Positions 1 through 8,803 of a stretch of DNA of 35,058 nt are shown here, piece after piece. Origin of the DNA: Lishizhenia sp. Lineage in GTDB: Bacteria > Bacteroidota > Bacteroidia > Flavobacteriales_D > Crocinitomicaceae. The translations under genes were made by a program, and so were the position numbers. Position 1 is the stretch's first letter. Every line of letters starts with the position of its first letter. Location of the stretch: NCBI GenBank assembly GCA_007117055.1, contig SKHH01000282.1, positions 1-35,058 of the forward strand, in the 5' to 3' direction. A model generated the notes under the pieces. The model worked only from the letters and a program-made list of their open reading frames with translations, ran no database searches and was not told the DNA's origin.

Positions 1-525
1 AGCCAATAGTAAGGCTTTATTTATAATGCTTTTTGTGAGCACCCCCTTATTATAGTCTTCAAAAATTATTGCGTCAACTCCTTTGGCTATTTCTTTTTCA
101 AGATGCTTTAGTAATGCTTCTTCCTCTGGTTGGGAAATGTCATTCGTCTGTTCTTCATCCACACGTAATAATTGTTGGTTATTTCCGATTACACGTGTTT
201 TTATAGTTGTTTTACGTTGCTTAGATCGAACGATACTATCGGTTTGAACTCCTGTTTCTTCTAGTAACTCTATCACCTTGTCACCAGGCGAGTCTTTGCC
301 AATAACAGAACAAACAGATACAGAGGCTGATAGACTAATGAGGTTTAAAGCTACGTTGGCAGCTCCACCTAATCGCTCTTCTCGAGAACTAAAACTTACA
401 ATTGGAACGGGAGCCTCAGGACTTATGCGATTTACTTTACCTTCGAGGTACGCATCAATCATAAGGTCACCAATTACAATTATTTTTTGTTTCGAGAAGT
501 TTTCGAAAAGAGCGTTTACGTCCAT
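1..525 (-). CDS. hldE: HldE-type D-glycero-beta-D-manno-heptose-7-phosphate kinase, N-terminal part (cut by window edge)
   Basis: This gene is absent from the ORF track because it runs off the left edge. From the ATG at 525, 175 codons stay open to base 1. The protein opens MDVNALFENFSK and shows the PfkB/ribokinase fold: an N-terminal GDLMIDAYL strand, the heptose-kinase signature RISPEAPVPIV, then GGAANVALNL, which contacts the sugar. The RISPEAPVPIV/GGAANVA combination is characteristic of the RfaE1/HldE kinase domain, which phosphorylates heptose 7-phosphate at C1 in the cytoplasm during ADP-heptose synthesis for LPS. Whether a C-terminal adenylyltransferase domain is fused cannot be seen. 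The start lies 3 bases after the aspC stop on the same strand, so the two are probably co-transcribed. A gmhA gene, an earlier step of the pathway, lies at about 18 kb. Confidence 0.88.
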   Translation of the reverse strand, partial: MDVNALFENFSKQKIIVIGDLMIDAYLEGKVNRISPEAPVPIVSFSSREERLGGAANVALNLISLSASVSVCSVIGKDSPGDKVIELLEETGVQTDSIVRSKQRKTTIKTRVIGNNQQLLRVDEEQTNDISQPEEEALLKHLEKEIAKGVDAIIFEDYNKGVLTKSIINKALLLA

Positions 526-528
526 AAT

Positions 529-1722
529 TTAATTGAGTTTTTTTAGTGCTTTGGCAATGCGGTTCATTGCTTTTGTAAGTGTCTCCTCGTCTGTAGCGTA
601 AGAAATACGAATACAATTAGGATCTCCAAAAGCATCACCTGTTACTAGAGCTACCAAAGCTTCCTCTAATAGATACATGCTCAAATCATTCGCATCTTTA
701 ATTACATTACCATTGAATGATTTTCCGAAGAAAGAAGAAACATCTGGGAAGAAATAAAAAGCTCCTTCAGGTTCGTTTACTAATACGCCATCCATTTCTT
801 GCAATGCTTTTAACACTAATGCTCTTCTGCTTTTAAATGCAGCAAGCATGTCTTTTAGGAAATCAGGATCTTTTTTTAGTGCAGCAATAGATGCTCTCTG
901 AGTTATGGAACAGGTACCACTTGTAAACTGACCTTGAATTTTAGAACAGGCTGCGGCAATTTCTTTTGGAGCACCGATATATCCCAAACGCCAACCGGTC
1001 ATTGCCCAAGCCTTGGACATACCATTAATGGTAACGACTTGGTCAAACACCTCAGGGAATTGAGCTAAACTTTCATGCTTTCCAACAAAGTTAATGTGCT
1101 CATAAATTTCGTCTGAAATAACAGTGATGTTTTTATATTTAGAAATTACTTTTGCCAGAGATTGTAGTTCTTCCTTGCTGTATACAGAACCTGTTGGATT
1201 ACAGGGTGTAGAAAAAATGATCATTTTAATTGAATCATCTAAGCTGTTTTCCAACTGTTCTCCAGTTAATTTAAAGTCAGAGTGAATATCAGCGTTAACA
1301 ACCACAGGAATTCCACCCGCTACTTTTACGATTTCGATGTAAGAAACCCAATATGGAGCAGGAATTAATACTTTGTCCCCAGGATTAATAAGACTCATTA
1401 CGACATTAGCAATGGATTGCTTAGCACCTGTTGAAACCACGATTTGATCTTTGCTGTATTTTAAACCATTATCACGTTCGAACTTTGCACAAATTGCCTC
1501 ACGTAAATCATCGTAACCAGGAACCGGAGTGTAAGTAGTGTAATTTTGCTCCATTCCTTCAATTGCAGCTTTTTTAATGAATTCAGGAGTGTGAAAATCG
1601 GGTTCTCCCAAACTCAAAGAAATAACATCTTTCCCTTCTGCTTTTAATTCTCTACTTTTTCTAGACATAGCAATAGTAGCCGACTCCTCCATTGCTTGCA
1701 ATCTTTCAGATAATTCAATCAT
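529..1722 (-). CDS. aspC: Class I aspartate aminotransferase (PLP-dependent)
   Basis: A cytoplasmic PLP enzyme of 397 residues, the usual length for the subgroup I-beta aspartate aminotransferases, which interconvert aspartate/2-oxoglutarate and oxaloacetate/glutamate. Visible features are SLGEPDF near residue 38, YTPVPGY at 64-70, TGAKQSI near 98 (cofactor phosphate contact), PCNPTG at 173-178, ISDEIY at 202-207 with the pyridine-nitrogen Asp204, and SKAWAMTGWRLGY with the Schiff-base Lys237. The C-terminal CIRISYA carries the substrate-carboxylate Arg. I-beta enzymes may also act on prephenate or other amino acids, so the exact substrate is inferred. It is followed after 3 bases by the hldE kinase gene, and a TAnnTTTG element lies just upstream. 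Confidence 0.9.
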   Translation of the reverse strand: MIELSERLQAMEESATIAMSRKSRELKAEGKDVISLSLGEPDFHTPEFIKKAAIEGMEQNYTTYTPVPGYDDLREAICAKFERDNGLKYSKDQIVVSTGAKQSIANVVMSLINPGDKVLIPAPYWVSYIEIVKVAGGIPVVVNADIHSDFKLTGEQLENSLDDSIKMIIFSTPCNPTGSVYSKEELQSLAKVISKYKNITVISDEIYEHINFVGKHESLAQFPEVFDQVVTINGMSKAWAMTGWRLGYIGAPKEIAAACSKIQGQFTSGTCSITQRASIAALKKDPDFLKDMLAAFKSRRALVLKALQEMDGVLVNEPEGAFYFFPDVSSFFGKSFNGNVIKDANDLSMYLLEEALVALVTGDAFGDPNCIRISYATDEETLTKAMNRIAKALKKLN

Positions 1723-1744
1723 ATCAGTTCTTCATTATTTTTGA

Positions 1745-1752
1745 CAAAAATA
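1745..1752 (-). promoter_or_regulatory. Putative Bacteroidota -7 element upstream of aspC
   Basis: The minus strand reads TATTTTTG, matching TAnnTTTG, 22 bases before the aspC ATG. I found no clear TTTG -33 element at the expected spacing, so this rests on the -7 match and its position only. Confidence 0.4.
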
Positions 1753-1995
1753 CTTTTTTAAGTCTAAATAATAGATATGTATGAAATAAACTAAAACAGA
1801 TTTTGTGAGGTAAACGAACCATTATTGTACTGAATGATTAGATACCTCTCATATCATTTCAAGTAACAACTGCAAAAAAAATGTTTTTTTTAGAGTACTG
1901 GTTAAACTAAATTATAATTAGGTTCAACTTTAAAAATATAGCCTAAAAACAATTGCTTAATAGCCTCCAGCGAAGGCGATAAAAACATACGTAAA

Positions 1996-3165
1996 TTAAA
2001 GTTGATTTAATTCCGAAAATAAGCAGATTTTCATTCGAACAACTCGTTTTACAGAAGCTTCTATTTCGTTTTTGATTTCTTCGGATGTTGTGTAAGCTTC
2101 TAGCAGTTCAGCGTGTGCTTTTCTTGCATCAAGAGGCATGAGTAAAATGTCACAACCTGCCGAAATAGCTAACGTGTTTGCGTTTTGTACATTTCGAACA
2201 CCCCCCATGTTTAATGCGTCTGTAATGATTAGTCCTTCAAAATTTAGGCCGTCTCTTAATAAATCGGTTACTATTTTTCTACTGGTCGTAGCGGGAAGGT
2301 TATTTGTAGAGAAGTTAGGGTTGTTTTTTACGGCTATATGAGCAATCATAATACTTAAAACACCATTTTCTATTAGTTCGGGGTAATTCTTAATTTCTTT
2401 CATTTCTCCATCGATGTAAACAAGTTTTTCATGCGTATCACCAACTACATATCCATGACCTGGAAAGTGCTTTGCAGTGGCTATGATTTGGTGTTCTTGT
2501 GTTTTAGAAATAAATGCATTTGACCAAGGTACTACGTTTTCGGGTTGGTGTCCAAAGCTTCTCCACCCAACGGTTTTATTGGGAGACATATCTACTACTG
2601 GAGCAAAATTATAGTTTATTCCTATTTTATTTAATTCACTTGAGATAGTTGTTGCAACCTCTTCAACTTCTTGGATGTTTTGAAGTGTATTTGCTTTGGC
2701 TACTGTTTTTGTGTTATTTATTTTTCGATTGATTAAACTTGGTTCAGCATCGGCACTGTAGAGAAATGGTAAGCGTTGTTTTTCCGCGTTTAATATGTTA
2801 TATTCATAAATCCAATTTTTAAATTCTTCTTTGGTACCGTTTAACATTAAAATCCCTCCAATTAAGCCATCTTTAACTAACTCGTCAATTATCGCTTTTG
2901 ATTGTCCGTGTTTCCCCATTGCAGGCATAATGAGTTGAGCGATTTTCTCGGATGGACTCATGATGTTAAGATAGCTTTGTACCAAGTTGTCAAGTGTTGT
3001 GTCTGTTTTTAAGTAATCATCTAGAGTGAAAATTTTTGGTGTGACTCCTTCTGTGGTTTTATTTGTTTCTTCCGATTGTTTGGAAAGGAGTTGCTCGTTT
3101 TCTTGAGCTTGACAAGTGTAAAAGCTAAAAAATAGAATAAATGACGAGAGTTTAATTGGAGACAT
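1996..3165 (-). CDS. Secreted glycoside hydrolase family 3 protein, beta-N-acetylhexosaminidase (NagZ)-like, single domain
   Basis: 389 residues starting with an export signal (hydrophobic stretch ending near CQAQ, about residue 21), so probably periplasmic or envelope-anchored. The rest is the GH3 N-terminal TIM barrel only: SADAEPSL at 137-144, APVVDMSP near 188 with WRSFG, the hallmark KHFPGHG at 232-238, the D-x-H dyad at Asp243/His245 (general acid/base loop of the NagZ subgroup), and ITDALNM with the likely nucleophile Asp316. NagZ-type enzymes release N-acetylglucosamine from peptidoglycan fragments; that substrate is inferred from the KHFPGHG...D-x-H loop. In many Bacteroidota homologues this domain is fused to a beta-lactamase-like domain; here it ends at 389. 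It lies 3 bases downstream of the OsmC-family gene. Confidence 0.85.
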   Translation of the reverse strand: MSPIKLSSFILFFSFYTCQAQENEQLLSKQSEETNKTTEGVTPKIFTLDDYLKTDTTLDNLVQSYLNIMSPSEKIAQLIMPAMGKHGQSKAIIDELVKDGLIGGILMLNGTKEEFKNWIYEYNILNAEKQRLPFLYSADAEPSLINRKINNTKTVAKANTLQNIQEVEEVATTISSELNKIGINYNFAPVVDMSPNKTVGWRSFGHQPENVVPWSNAFISKTQEHQIIATAKHFPGHGYVVGDTHEKLVYIDGEMKEIKNYPELIENGVLSIMIAHIAVKNNPNFSTNNLPATTSRKIVTDLLRDGLNFEGLIITDALNMGGVRNVQNANTLAISAGCDILLMPLDARKAHAELLEAYTTSEEIKNEIEASVKRVVRMKICLFSELNQL

Positions 3166-3168
3166 AAT

Positions 3169-3573
3169 TTAAAAAATAAAGTTGATGTTGATTTTCATTT
3201 CAGTAGATACACTTTGAGCTACGGGACACTTTTTAGCAGCGTTCTTTATACGTTGTTGGTCTTTTTCTGTCCAATTATTGCCGCGAAGATCAAGTTCAAT
3301 GTCTAAAGATCCAACTCTTCTTGGGTTGCTCAACATTGTTTTTTGTACTTCACCGTTTCCTTGAATGAATTGTAAATCATGTTGCTCGCAGAAAATCCCA
3401 ATAATGGTCATCATGCATGAAATGTAAGAAGCGGCAAGCATGTCTGTGGGTGAAAAATAAGATCCTTTGCCATTATTGTCAATTGGAGCGTCTGTTGTAA
3501 TTTTTTCTCCTGAATCTAAGTGTCTACAAGAGGTTCGTTTTTCTCCTAGATATGCTATTTGAATTTTTGTCAT
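3169..3573 (-). CDS. OsmC/Ohr-family peroxiredoxin-like protein
   Basis: Cytoplasmic thiol-peroxidase fold reducing organic hydroperoxides in characterised members. The track ORF starts at 3615, but I prefer the Met at 3573: MTKIQIAYLG begins the first conserved beta strand, the 14 extra residues (MFSYKATKLLKRKK) look untranslated, and an AAAAGAAAG stretch sits just upstream. This gives 134 residues. The two catalytic cysteines are in place: Cys53 in ISCMMTIIG and Cys116 in KKCPVAQS. SPTDMLAAS at 41-49 is the conserved OsmC loop. The family includes OsmC, Ohr and YhfA branches; I cannot assign the branch. It is followed after 3 bases by the GH3 gene and is divergent from lipA. Confidence 0.85.
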   Translation of the reverse strand: MTKIQIAYLGEKRTSCRHLDSGEKITTDAPIDNNGKGSYFSPTDMLAASYISCMMTIIGIFCEQHDLQFIQGNGEVQKTMLSNPRRVGSLDIELDLRGNNWTEKDQQRIKNAAKKCPVAQSVSTEMKININFIF

Positions 3574-3678
3574 CTTCTTTCTTTTAAGTAATTTTGTAGC
3601 TTTATATGAGAACAAAGAACGTGATTTTTAATTTATCGTTCATTAGAATTCTTATTTTTATCTTTAAAAAAGAAAAAA

Positions 3679-4566
3679 ATGCAAATAGCTACAGAATATA
3701 AAGTTGAAAATAAAATAGAAAAAATTCGTAAGCCGAAATGGCTCCGTGTAAAGCTCCCAACTGGGGAGAACTATCGAAAAGTTCGAAAACTGGTAGACGA
3801 ACATAAACTGCATACAATATGTGAGAGCGGTAGTTGTCCAAATATGGGGGAATGTTGGGGAGCAGGTACTGCGACTTTCATGATTTTGGGTAATATTTGT
3901 ACAAGGTCTTGTGGTTTTTGTGCTGTTCAAACAGGAAGACCAGATGAGGTAGATGAGTTTGAACCAGGAAGGGTTGCTCACTCGGTGAAAACGATGGGGG
4001 TAAAACACGCTGTCATTACCTCTGTGGATAGAGATGATTTGTCTGATGGTGGAGCAAACATTTGGGCGCAAACAGTAAGAGCAATCCGCAAGCAATCTTC
4101 GGGGACAACATTAGAAACACTTTTGCCTGATTTTGCTGGTAAGTGGCAAAATCTTGAAATTGTGTTAGAGGAAGCTCCTGAAATAGTTTCGCATAATTTG
4201 GAAACTGTACGTAGATTAACCAAGCAGGTTAGAATTCAAGCAAAATATGATCGAAGTCTCGAAGCCTTGTTTCGCATAAAAAAAGCAGGTATGAGAACAA
4301 AATCGGGCATCATGTTAGGCTTGGGAGAATCTCATCAGGAAGTTGTTGAAACTATGGAAGATATGAGAAGTGTTGGTGTTGATATTGTTACTTTAGGTCA
4401 GTATTTGCAACCTACGCCAAAGCACCTTCCTGTGGCTGAGTTTGTAACTCCTGAACGTTTCGAAGAATACAAGCAATTAGGGTTAGAAATGGGTTTTAAA
4501 TATGTAGAAAGTGGACCGTTGGTACGTTCCTCTTATCATGCAGAAAAACACATTTTTGATATGTAG
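3679..4566 (+). CDS. lipA: Lipoyl synthase (radical SAM)
   Basis: Inserts two sulfur atoms into protein-bound octanoyl groups, making the lipoyl cofactor of pyruvate and 2-oxoglutarate dehydrogenases and the glycine cleavage system. Both [4Fe-4S] clusters can be read: the auxiliary cluster [12 protein letters not shown] (Cys48, Cys53, Cys59) and the radical-SAM CTRSCGFC (Cys74, Cys78, Cys81). The C-terminal RSSYHA (residues 283-288) carries the serine that ligates the auxiliary cluster. The 295-residue length is typical. The start at 3679 follows a long A/G-rich leader (AAAAAAGAAAAAA), usual for this phylum. No lipB is next to it; the neighbour is the divergent OsmC gene. The minus-strand ORF at 3664-4095 is a shadow of this gene. 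Confidence 0.97.
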   Translation: MQIATEYKVENKIEKIRKPKWLRVKLPTGENYRKVRKLVDEHKLHTICESGSCPNMGECWGAGTATFMILGNICTRSCGFCAVQTGRPDEVDEFEPGRVAHSVKTMGVKHAVITSVDRDDLSDGGANIWAQTVRAIRKQSSGTTLETLLPDFAGKWQNLEIVLEEAPEIVSHNLETVRRLTKQVRIQAKYDRSLEALFRIKKAGMRTKSGIMLGLGESHQEVVETMEDMRSVGVDIVTLGQYLQPTPKHLPVAEFVTPERFEEYKQLGLEMGFKYVESGPLVRSSYHAEKHIFDM

Positions 4567-4709
4567 AAAATGGATGGATTGATTTTAATTAGTGTAATTT
4601 TTAGACAATCAATCAGTTAAATTAACACTTTAGTATATAGAAATCTTCAAGGTTATTACATATTAAGATTTTTTTGTAAATTGGCGCCTTGAAAATGTTA
4701 TGAAACCGT

Positions 4710-7700
4710 ATGAAAATAAATAAAATGAATCGAAGTAGATTAGTAATTGGTGTTTTAGGAGTAGCAGCTATGGCGACGTCGTTGTTGTTATTGAATACTT
4801 TTGGAACAGAGGCGGAGTCAAAGTACTCGAAGAATAGGGGGACGCTGGGGCAAACTCAGTCGTCGAATCATTATCAGGACTGGTTAGAGGCGAAGATGTT
4901 AGATGTAGAAACAGGGTTGCCTATTACTCCTGATCGTTTGCAGGATATACTACACGCGCATGCACTTCAACCAAAGTCTCTAGTAGTGGAATGGATGGAG
5001 CATGGACCAGATAATATTGGTGGTCGTACAAGAGCTGTTCATATTGATCGTTTGAATAACAATAGAATTTGGTCAGGAGGTGTTACAGGAGGTCTTTACA
5101 AATCAGAAAACAGAGCTAATCGTTGGTACAGAGTAGATAACTTCCCTGGTAATCAAATGATATCTTCGATATCTCAAGATGCTGCTGGAAACGTTTATGT
5201 CGCAACAGGTTCTTTACAGGAGGGAAGTAGCTGGACGGGCAATGGTTTATATGTTACACCAGACGCTGGAGAAACATGGGAACTTGTGCCGGGTACAGAG
5301 AACATGACTAGAATTAATAGAGTGATTGGGCATGAAAATTGGAATCACATTTACTTTACAACAAATTCTGGCTTTCCATTAAGAAAATATTCATACGGTG
5401 GTGAGATTGAAAATGTAAGTTCGTACGGTGGTCAAGGAGCAAGAACATTGGCGGTTTCAGATGACGGTGAAATAATTGTTTGTGGCGCGGGTAATCACAG
5501 AACGTTTGTTTCGAAAGACGCAGGGGAAACCTGGGAAGATAAATCTGGTAATGGTGAAGGTCAAATTGCAACAGGCGGAGTTGCTCGTATAGAATATGCT
5601 GTTTCTACAAAGAAATCAAACGGACACTATTCTATTTATGCTACAACTGTAAATGGAGGAGCCTCTAACAATCAAGGTCAGTGGATTTCTATTAATACTG
5701 GAGACAATTGGCATCAGCATACACCAGCAACAGGTCCAGGGATTGAAAATGGTGTGATTGACTTTAGAAATCAAGGTACTTGGAATAATGTAGCGACTTT
5801 TGATCCAACAGATCCTAAGCGAGTTATTGTAGGTGGGATTGATTTACATGAGTGGAGACAAGTAATCGACAATCCTCCATCTGGTGGTTGGAATAAAATT
5901 TCGTTATGGTTTGTAAATCCAACAAATCCACTTTATGTACATGCGGATAATCATGATTTGAAATGGGATAAAAACAATGTATTGTACATTGGAAATGACG
6001 GAGGGGTAAATAAGTCAGAAGATTTGGCTCAAACATTTTATCCAGCAAACAGAGGGTATAACATCGCACAGTTCTTCAAGATTGCATACGATCGTGAAGG
6101 TGCTGTTGTAGGAGGTACACAAGATAATGGTAGTTTGTATAATAACTACACGAATTCTACATTTAGAGAGTTTAGACAGGTTACTGGTGGGGATGGCTTC
6201 TCTGCAGCTATATCATTTTTTAATCCGAATCTGATCATCACAAGTAGTCAGTTTAACAATTTAAATCGCTCGGGTGATGGAGGGCAAACCTTTAACCCGT
6301 TAGTTCCAAGATGGCCAGCACAATACGCAGATCCTGGGACAGATGGTGCGCAGCATCCGTTTCATACGGAGTTTTATTTAGCTGAATACTATGATCCAAG
6401 TTCTGAGGATTCGGTACTTTTTGTGCCACAACAACGTTATGACGCTGGAGATGTTGTTCGAGTGCCAAGTTTGGCTACTGGAGATACGATCGATTACATC
6501 ACCCCGACAATAGTACGTTATTCTGACACGTTGTTATATGATCCGTCATTAACAAGAACGGAATATGTTGTAATAGATGAGCACTCAGGAATTTCTTACG
6601 ATTTAGGAATCTTTGATTTTGAACCTATGCCTTCAGCTTCTGGGAATTATCCTCCTGCTATTGGTGATTCTTTAATTGTTAATGGACCATTAGGCTTGGA
6701 TACTATAAAAGTCGCTTCTTTTGAAGGATATGACTTTTTCGTAGGTGTGGAAGAAGTATCAGGCGACTTGTTTGATATGGCGAGAGATACCATGTTGCTT
6801 GGTATTCCATGGGATACGCTTAAAGTAATGGATCCATTCCAATCGTGGTTCGTCGTTGCGACTACTGCTAATGGTGGGGAGTTGTGGGGAACGCGTGACG
6901 CTTTGCGTTTATCTATTTTAGAGCCAAAATGGGCAAGAATTGCGACTCAGTTAGGGGGTGCTGCACTTGACGTTGAGTTCAGTGAGGACCTAAACCACAT
7001 GTTTGTTTCTGGAGGGCCATTTAAGAGTTCAACGGAATTTAATAATTCAGGACCATTACATAGAATTGATGGTTTGGGAAGTGTGTATTCATCGGATCCT
7101 GACTTTATGACTAAAGTGGACACGAGAGATCAGTTTGGAGCAACGGCAACTACCAAAACACAAATTTCTAACTTGAATTTTGCAGGAATTGGTATTGATC
7201 CTAGAAATCCAGATATCTTAGTAGCAACTCAAGGGTTTAATGGAAGTGTGTACCGCTCTAATAATGCTACATCAGCAACACCTACATTTACTAATGTCGG
7301 TTCGCAAGGTGGTTTGGCTTTTTATGACGTTGTTGTAGATAGAGATGATCATGATATCTTATTCGCGGCAACAATTAACGGTGTAAGTCTTTCTGAGGAC
7401 GGAGGAGCTACATGGACGGATGTTTCTGATCCAAGTTTCGCTGGAACTCCTTGTTACCATATTGAACAGTCATGGAGAACTTGGGATGAAGGAAACAAAA
7501 GACCTGGAGCCATTTTCTTAGGAACCCATGGTCGTGGTATATTCTCAACTGATGCAGTATTAAATGTAGCGGAAAATGACAATGTGATTAAAGAAAAAGA
7601 AAAGAAAGAATCTTTTGTAAGCGTTTATCCAAATCCATCTAGAGATAATAGTACGTTAGTGATAGATGTTAAAAAGGAATCTTCAAATGTTTCTATTCTA

Positions 7701-7865
7701 TTCTTCAACCTTTCTGGTAGTGTAGTGAAGTCAATCAATAGAACGAATATGTACATGGGAAAAAATGAAATTTTCTTTAGTGCATCTGATTTACCGCAAG
7801 GAACTTATTTAATTCGAGTTCAGGCAGGTGATCAAATTGAAACAACTAAATACATTAAAATGTAA
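4710..7865 (+). CDS. Sortilin/VPS10-like beta-propeller protein with T9SS type A sorting domain
   Basis: A 1051-residue secreted protein. The N-terminus has a basic stretch and a hydrophobic segment (residues 11-30) as export signal; Met6 is an alternative start. GPDNIGGRTRAV at about 99-110 is typical of Bacteroidota sortilin-like proteins. Asp-box (BNR) repeats recur: TPDAGETW at 183-190, SKDAGETW near 268, and later SGDGGQTF and SEDGGATW, each marking a propeller blade. Residues from about 970 (VYPNPSRD) to the end (TTKYIKM) form a type A C-terminal domain that directs export through the type IX system and surface attachment. An insert of roughly 200 residues after WPAQYADPGT interrupts the propeller. 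Ligand or enzymatic activity is unknown. The gene is monocistronic, closed by a strong terminator. Confidence 0.88.
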   Translation: MKINKMNRSRLVIGVLGVAAMATSLLLLNTFGTEAESKYSKNRGTLGQTQSSNHYQDWLEAKMLDVETGLPITPDRLQDILHAHALQPKSLVVEWMEHGPDNIGGRTRAVHIDRLNNNRIWSGGVTGGLYKSENRANRWYRVDNFPGNQMISSISQDAAGNVYVATGSLQEGSSWTGNGLYVTPDAGETWELVPGTENMTRINRVIGHENWNHIYFTTNSGFPLRKYSYGGEIENVSSYGGQGARTLAVSDDGEIIVCGAGNHRTFVSKDAGETWEDKSGNGEGQIATGGVARIEYAVSTKKSNGHYSIYATTVNGGASNNQGQWISINTGDNWHQHTPATGPGIENGVIDFRNQGTWNNVATFDPTDPKRVIVGGIDLHEWRQVIDNPPSGGWNKISLWFVNPTNPLYVHADNHDLKWDKNNVLYIGNDGGVNKSEDLAQTFYPANRGYNIAQFFKIAYDREGAVVGGTQDNGSLYNNYTNSTFREFRQVTGGDGFSAAISFFNPNLIITSSQFNNLNRSGDGGQTFNPLVPRWPAQYADPGTDGAQHPFHTEFYLAEYYDPSSEDSVLFVPQQRYDAGDVVRVPSLATGDTIDYITPTIVRYSDTLLYDPSLTRTEYVVIDEHSGISYDLGIFDFEPMPSASGNYPPAIGDSLIVNGPLGLDTIKVASFEGYDFFVGVEEVSGDLFDMARDTMLLGIPWDTLKVMDPFQSWFVVATTANGGELWGTRDALRLSILEPKWARIATQLGGAALDVEFSEDLNHMFVSGGPFKSSTEFNNSGPLHRIDGLGSVYSSDPDFMTKVDTRDQFGATATTKTQISNLNFAGIGIDPRNPDILVATQGFNGSVYRSNNATSATPTFTNVGSQGGLAFYDVVVDRDDHDILFAATINGVSLSEDGGATWTDVSDPSFAGTPCYHIEQSWRTWDEGNKRPGAIFLGTHGRGIFSTDAVLNVAENDNVIKEKEKKESFVSVYPNPSRDNSTLVIDVKKESSNVSILFFNLSGSVVKSINRTNMYMGKNEIFFSASDLPQGTYLIRVQAGDQIETTKYIKM

Positions 7866-7884
7866 TACTATATTTTAAATAGGG

Positions 7885-7921
7885 AACCCTCTACTGATTA
7901 ACAGTAGAGGGTTTTTCTTTT
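7885..7921 (+). terminator. Rho-independent terminator after the sortilin-like gene
   Basis: A perfect 12-bp stem AACCCTCTACTG / CAGTAGAGGGTT with a 5-base loop (ATTAA), followed by a T-rich tract TTTCTTTTC. It begins 19 bases after the stop codon and separates this gene from the MazG/Nudix pair. Confidence 0.92.
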
Positions 7922-7949
7922 CTTTTTATATAAACTAAAATCGAATATT

Positions 7950-8357
7950 ATGTCGACAAAAATTAGCTTGAAAGAAGCCTTAAATACTGTAGCTGAATTC
8001 CACGATGCTTTTGGTGTTCAAAATAATTATCAGCCAATCGCTCAAATTGGTGAGGATCAAATTCAATTGAGACATGACTTGATGAAAGAGGAAAATGAAG
8101 AGTACCTCATAGCAGCAAAAGAGAATGACTTAGTTGAAATCGCCGATGCATTGGGTGATCAACTTTATATTTTGTGTGGTACAATCGTAAAGCATGGACT
8201 ACAAGATAGGATTGGAGAAATTTTTAAGGAGATTCACGCATCAAACATGAGTAAATTAGGTGAAGATGGAAAGCCAATTTACCGAGAGGATGGGAAAGTG
8301 TTAAAAGGACCAAATTATTTTAGACCTAATATTGCCAAATATCTTGATGACAAATAA
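7950..8357 (+). CDS. MazG-like all-alpha nucleoside triphosphate pyrophosphohydrolase
   Basis: 135 residues, all helical in appearance, matching the PRA-PH/MazG-like NTP pyrophosphatase family (Cof-like subgroup also found in phages). The metal-binding pattern is visible as EENEEY near residues 47-52 followed by EIADALGD at 63-70 (Glu63, Asp66, Asp70). The C-terminal EIHASNMSKLGEDGKPIYREDGK with GPNYFRP is a recurrent tail of this subgroup. Such enzymes hydrolyse (d)NTPs or non-canonical nucleotides to the monophosphate and PPi in the cytoplasm. Its last 11 bases overlap the Nudix gene start, so the two are translationally linked and probably act together in nucleotide pool sanitation. The exact substrate is unknown. 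Confidence 0.82.
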   Translation: MSTKISLKEALNTVAEFHDAFGVQNNYQPIAQIGEDQIQLRHDLMKEENEEYLIAAKENDLVEIADALGDQLYILCGTIVKHGLQDRIGEIFKEIHASNMSKLGEDGKPIYREDGKVLKGPNYFRPNIAKYLDDK

Positions 8358-8787
8358 TTCGGCTGGACAAACTTTAATTCGTGTTTATGGTGTGTGCATA
8401 AAAGAACAAAAGCTTCTTTTGCTGCAGGAATCCATGAACGGAAAATCGTTTACTAAATTTCCTGGTGGAGGGCTTGAATACGGTGAAGGACTAAAGGATT
8501 GTTTGAAAAGAGAGTTTTTAGAAGAACTTGGATGGGCAGTGGAAGTCTATGAGTTGGTTTATGTCAATGATTTTTGTCAACCAAGTGCTTTTCATCAGGA
8601 TACCCAAATTATCAGTTTTTATTATCGTGTAGTTATATTAGAAGAGCTCGATGCTGCTACTGTGCGGGATAAAAACGAAACACCAACTTGGGTAAACCTG
8701 AATCAATTGACAAGTCAGTCGGTGGATTTTCCAATCGATAAAACAGTGGTCGAAAAATTAATGAAGGAAATGAAACTAAATGGCTAG
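8347..8787 (+). CDS. Nudix hydrolase
   Basis: The track ORF begins at a TTG (8332); I chose the ATG at 8347, giving MTNNSAGQTLIRVYG and 146 residues, because it is the first ATG and overlaps the upstream stop by only 11 bases. The Nudix box G-x5-E-x7-R-E-U-x-E-E-x-G-U is complete at residues 41-63 (GGLEYGEGLKDCLKREFLEELGW), preceded by the KFPGGG strand. Nudix enzymes cleave nucleoside diphosphates linked to another moiety in a Mg-dependent manner; the substrate here cannot be read. The arrangement behind a MazG-like gene suggests nucleotide house-cleaning. It converges with the minus-strand unknown gene 16 bases away. Confidence 0.9.
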   Translation: MTNNSAGQTLIRVYGVCIKEQKLLLLQESMNGKSFTKFPGGGLEYGEGLKDCLKREFLEELGWAVEVYELVYVNDFCQPSAFHQDTQIISFYYRVVILEELDAATVRDKNETPTWVNLNQLTSQSVDFPIDKTVVEKLMKEMKLNG

Positions 8788-8803
8788 TTATTCCAAATTT
8801 TGC

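Noticed and set aside
278-532. Plus-strand ORF of 84 codons
   Set aside because: Lies wholly opposite the hldE kinase reading frame, which shows strong family motifs; a shadow.
1870-1895. A8-TG-T8 palindrome near 1.88 kb
   Set aside because: Low-complexity AT run; the loop is too small for a meaningful hairpin.
3664-4095. Minus-strand ORF of 143 codons
   Set aside because: Opposite lipA, rich in Cys/Phe/His with no coherent domain; a shadow of a highly conserved gene.
4577-4614. GATTGATT / AATCAATC inverted repeat after lipA as terminator
   Set aside because: 8-bp AT-rich stem with a 22-base loop and no T-tract; too weak to call.
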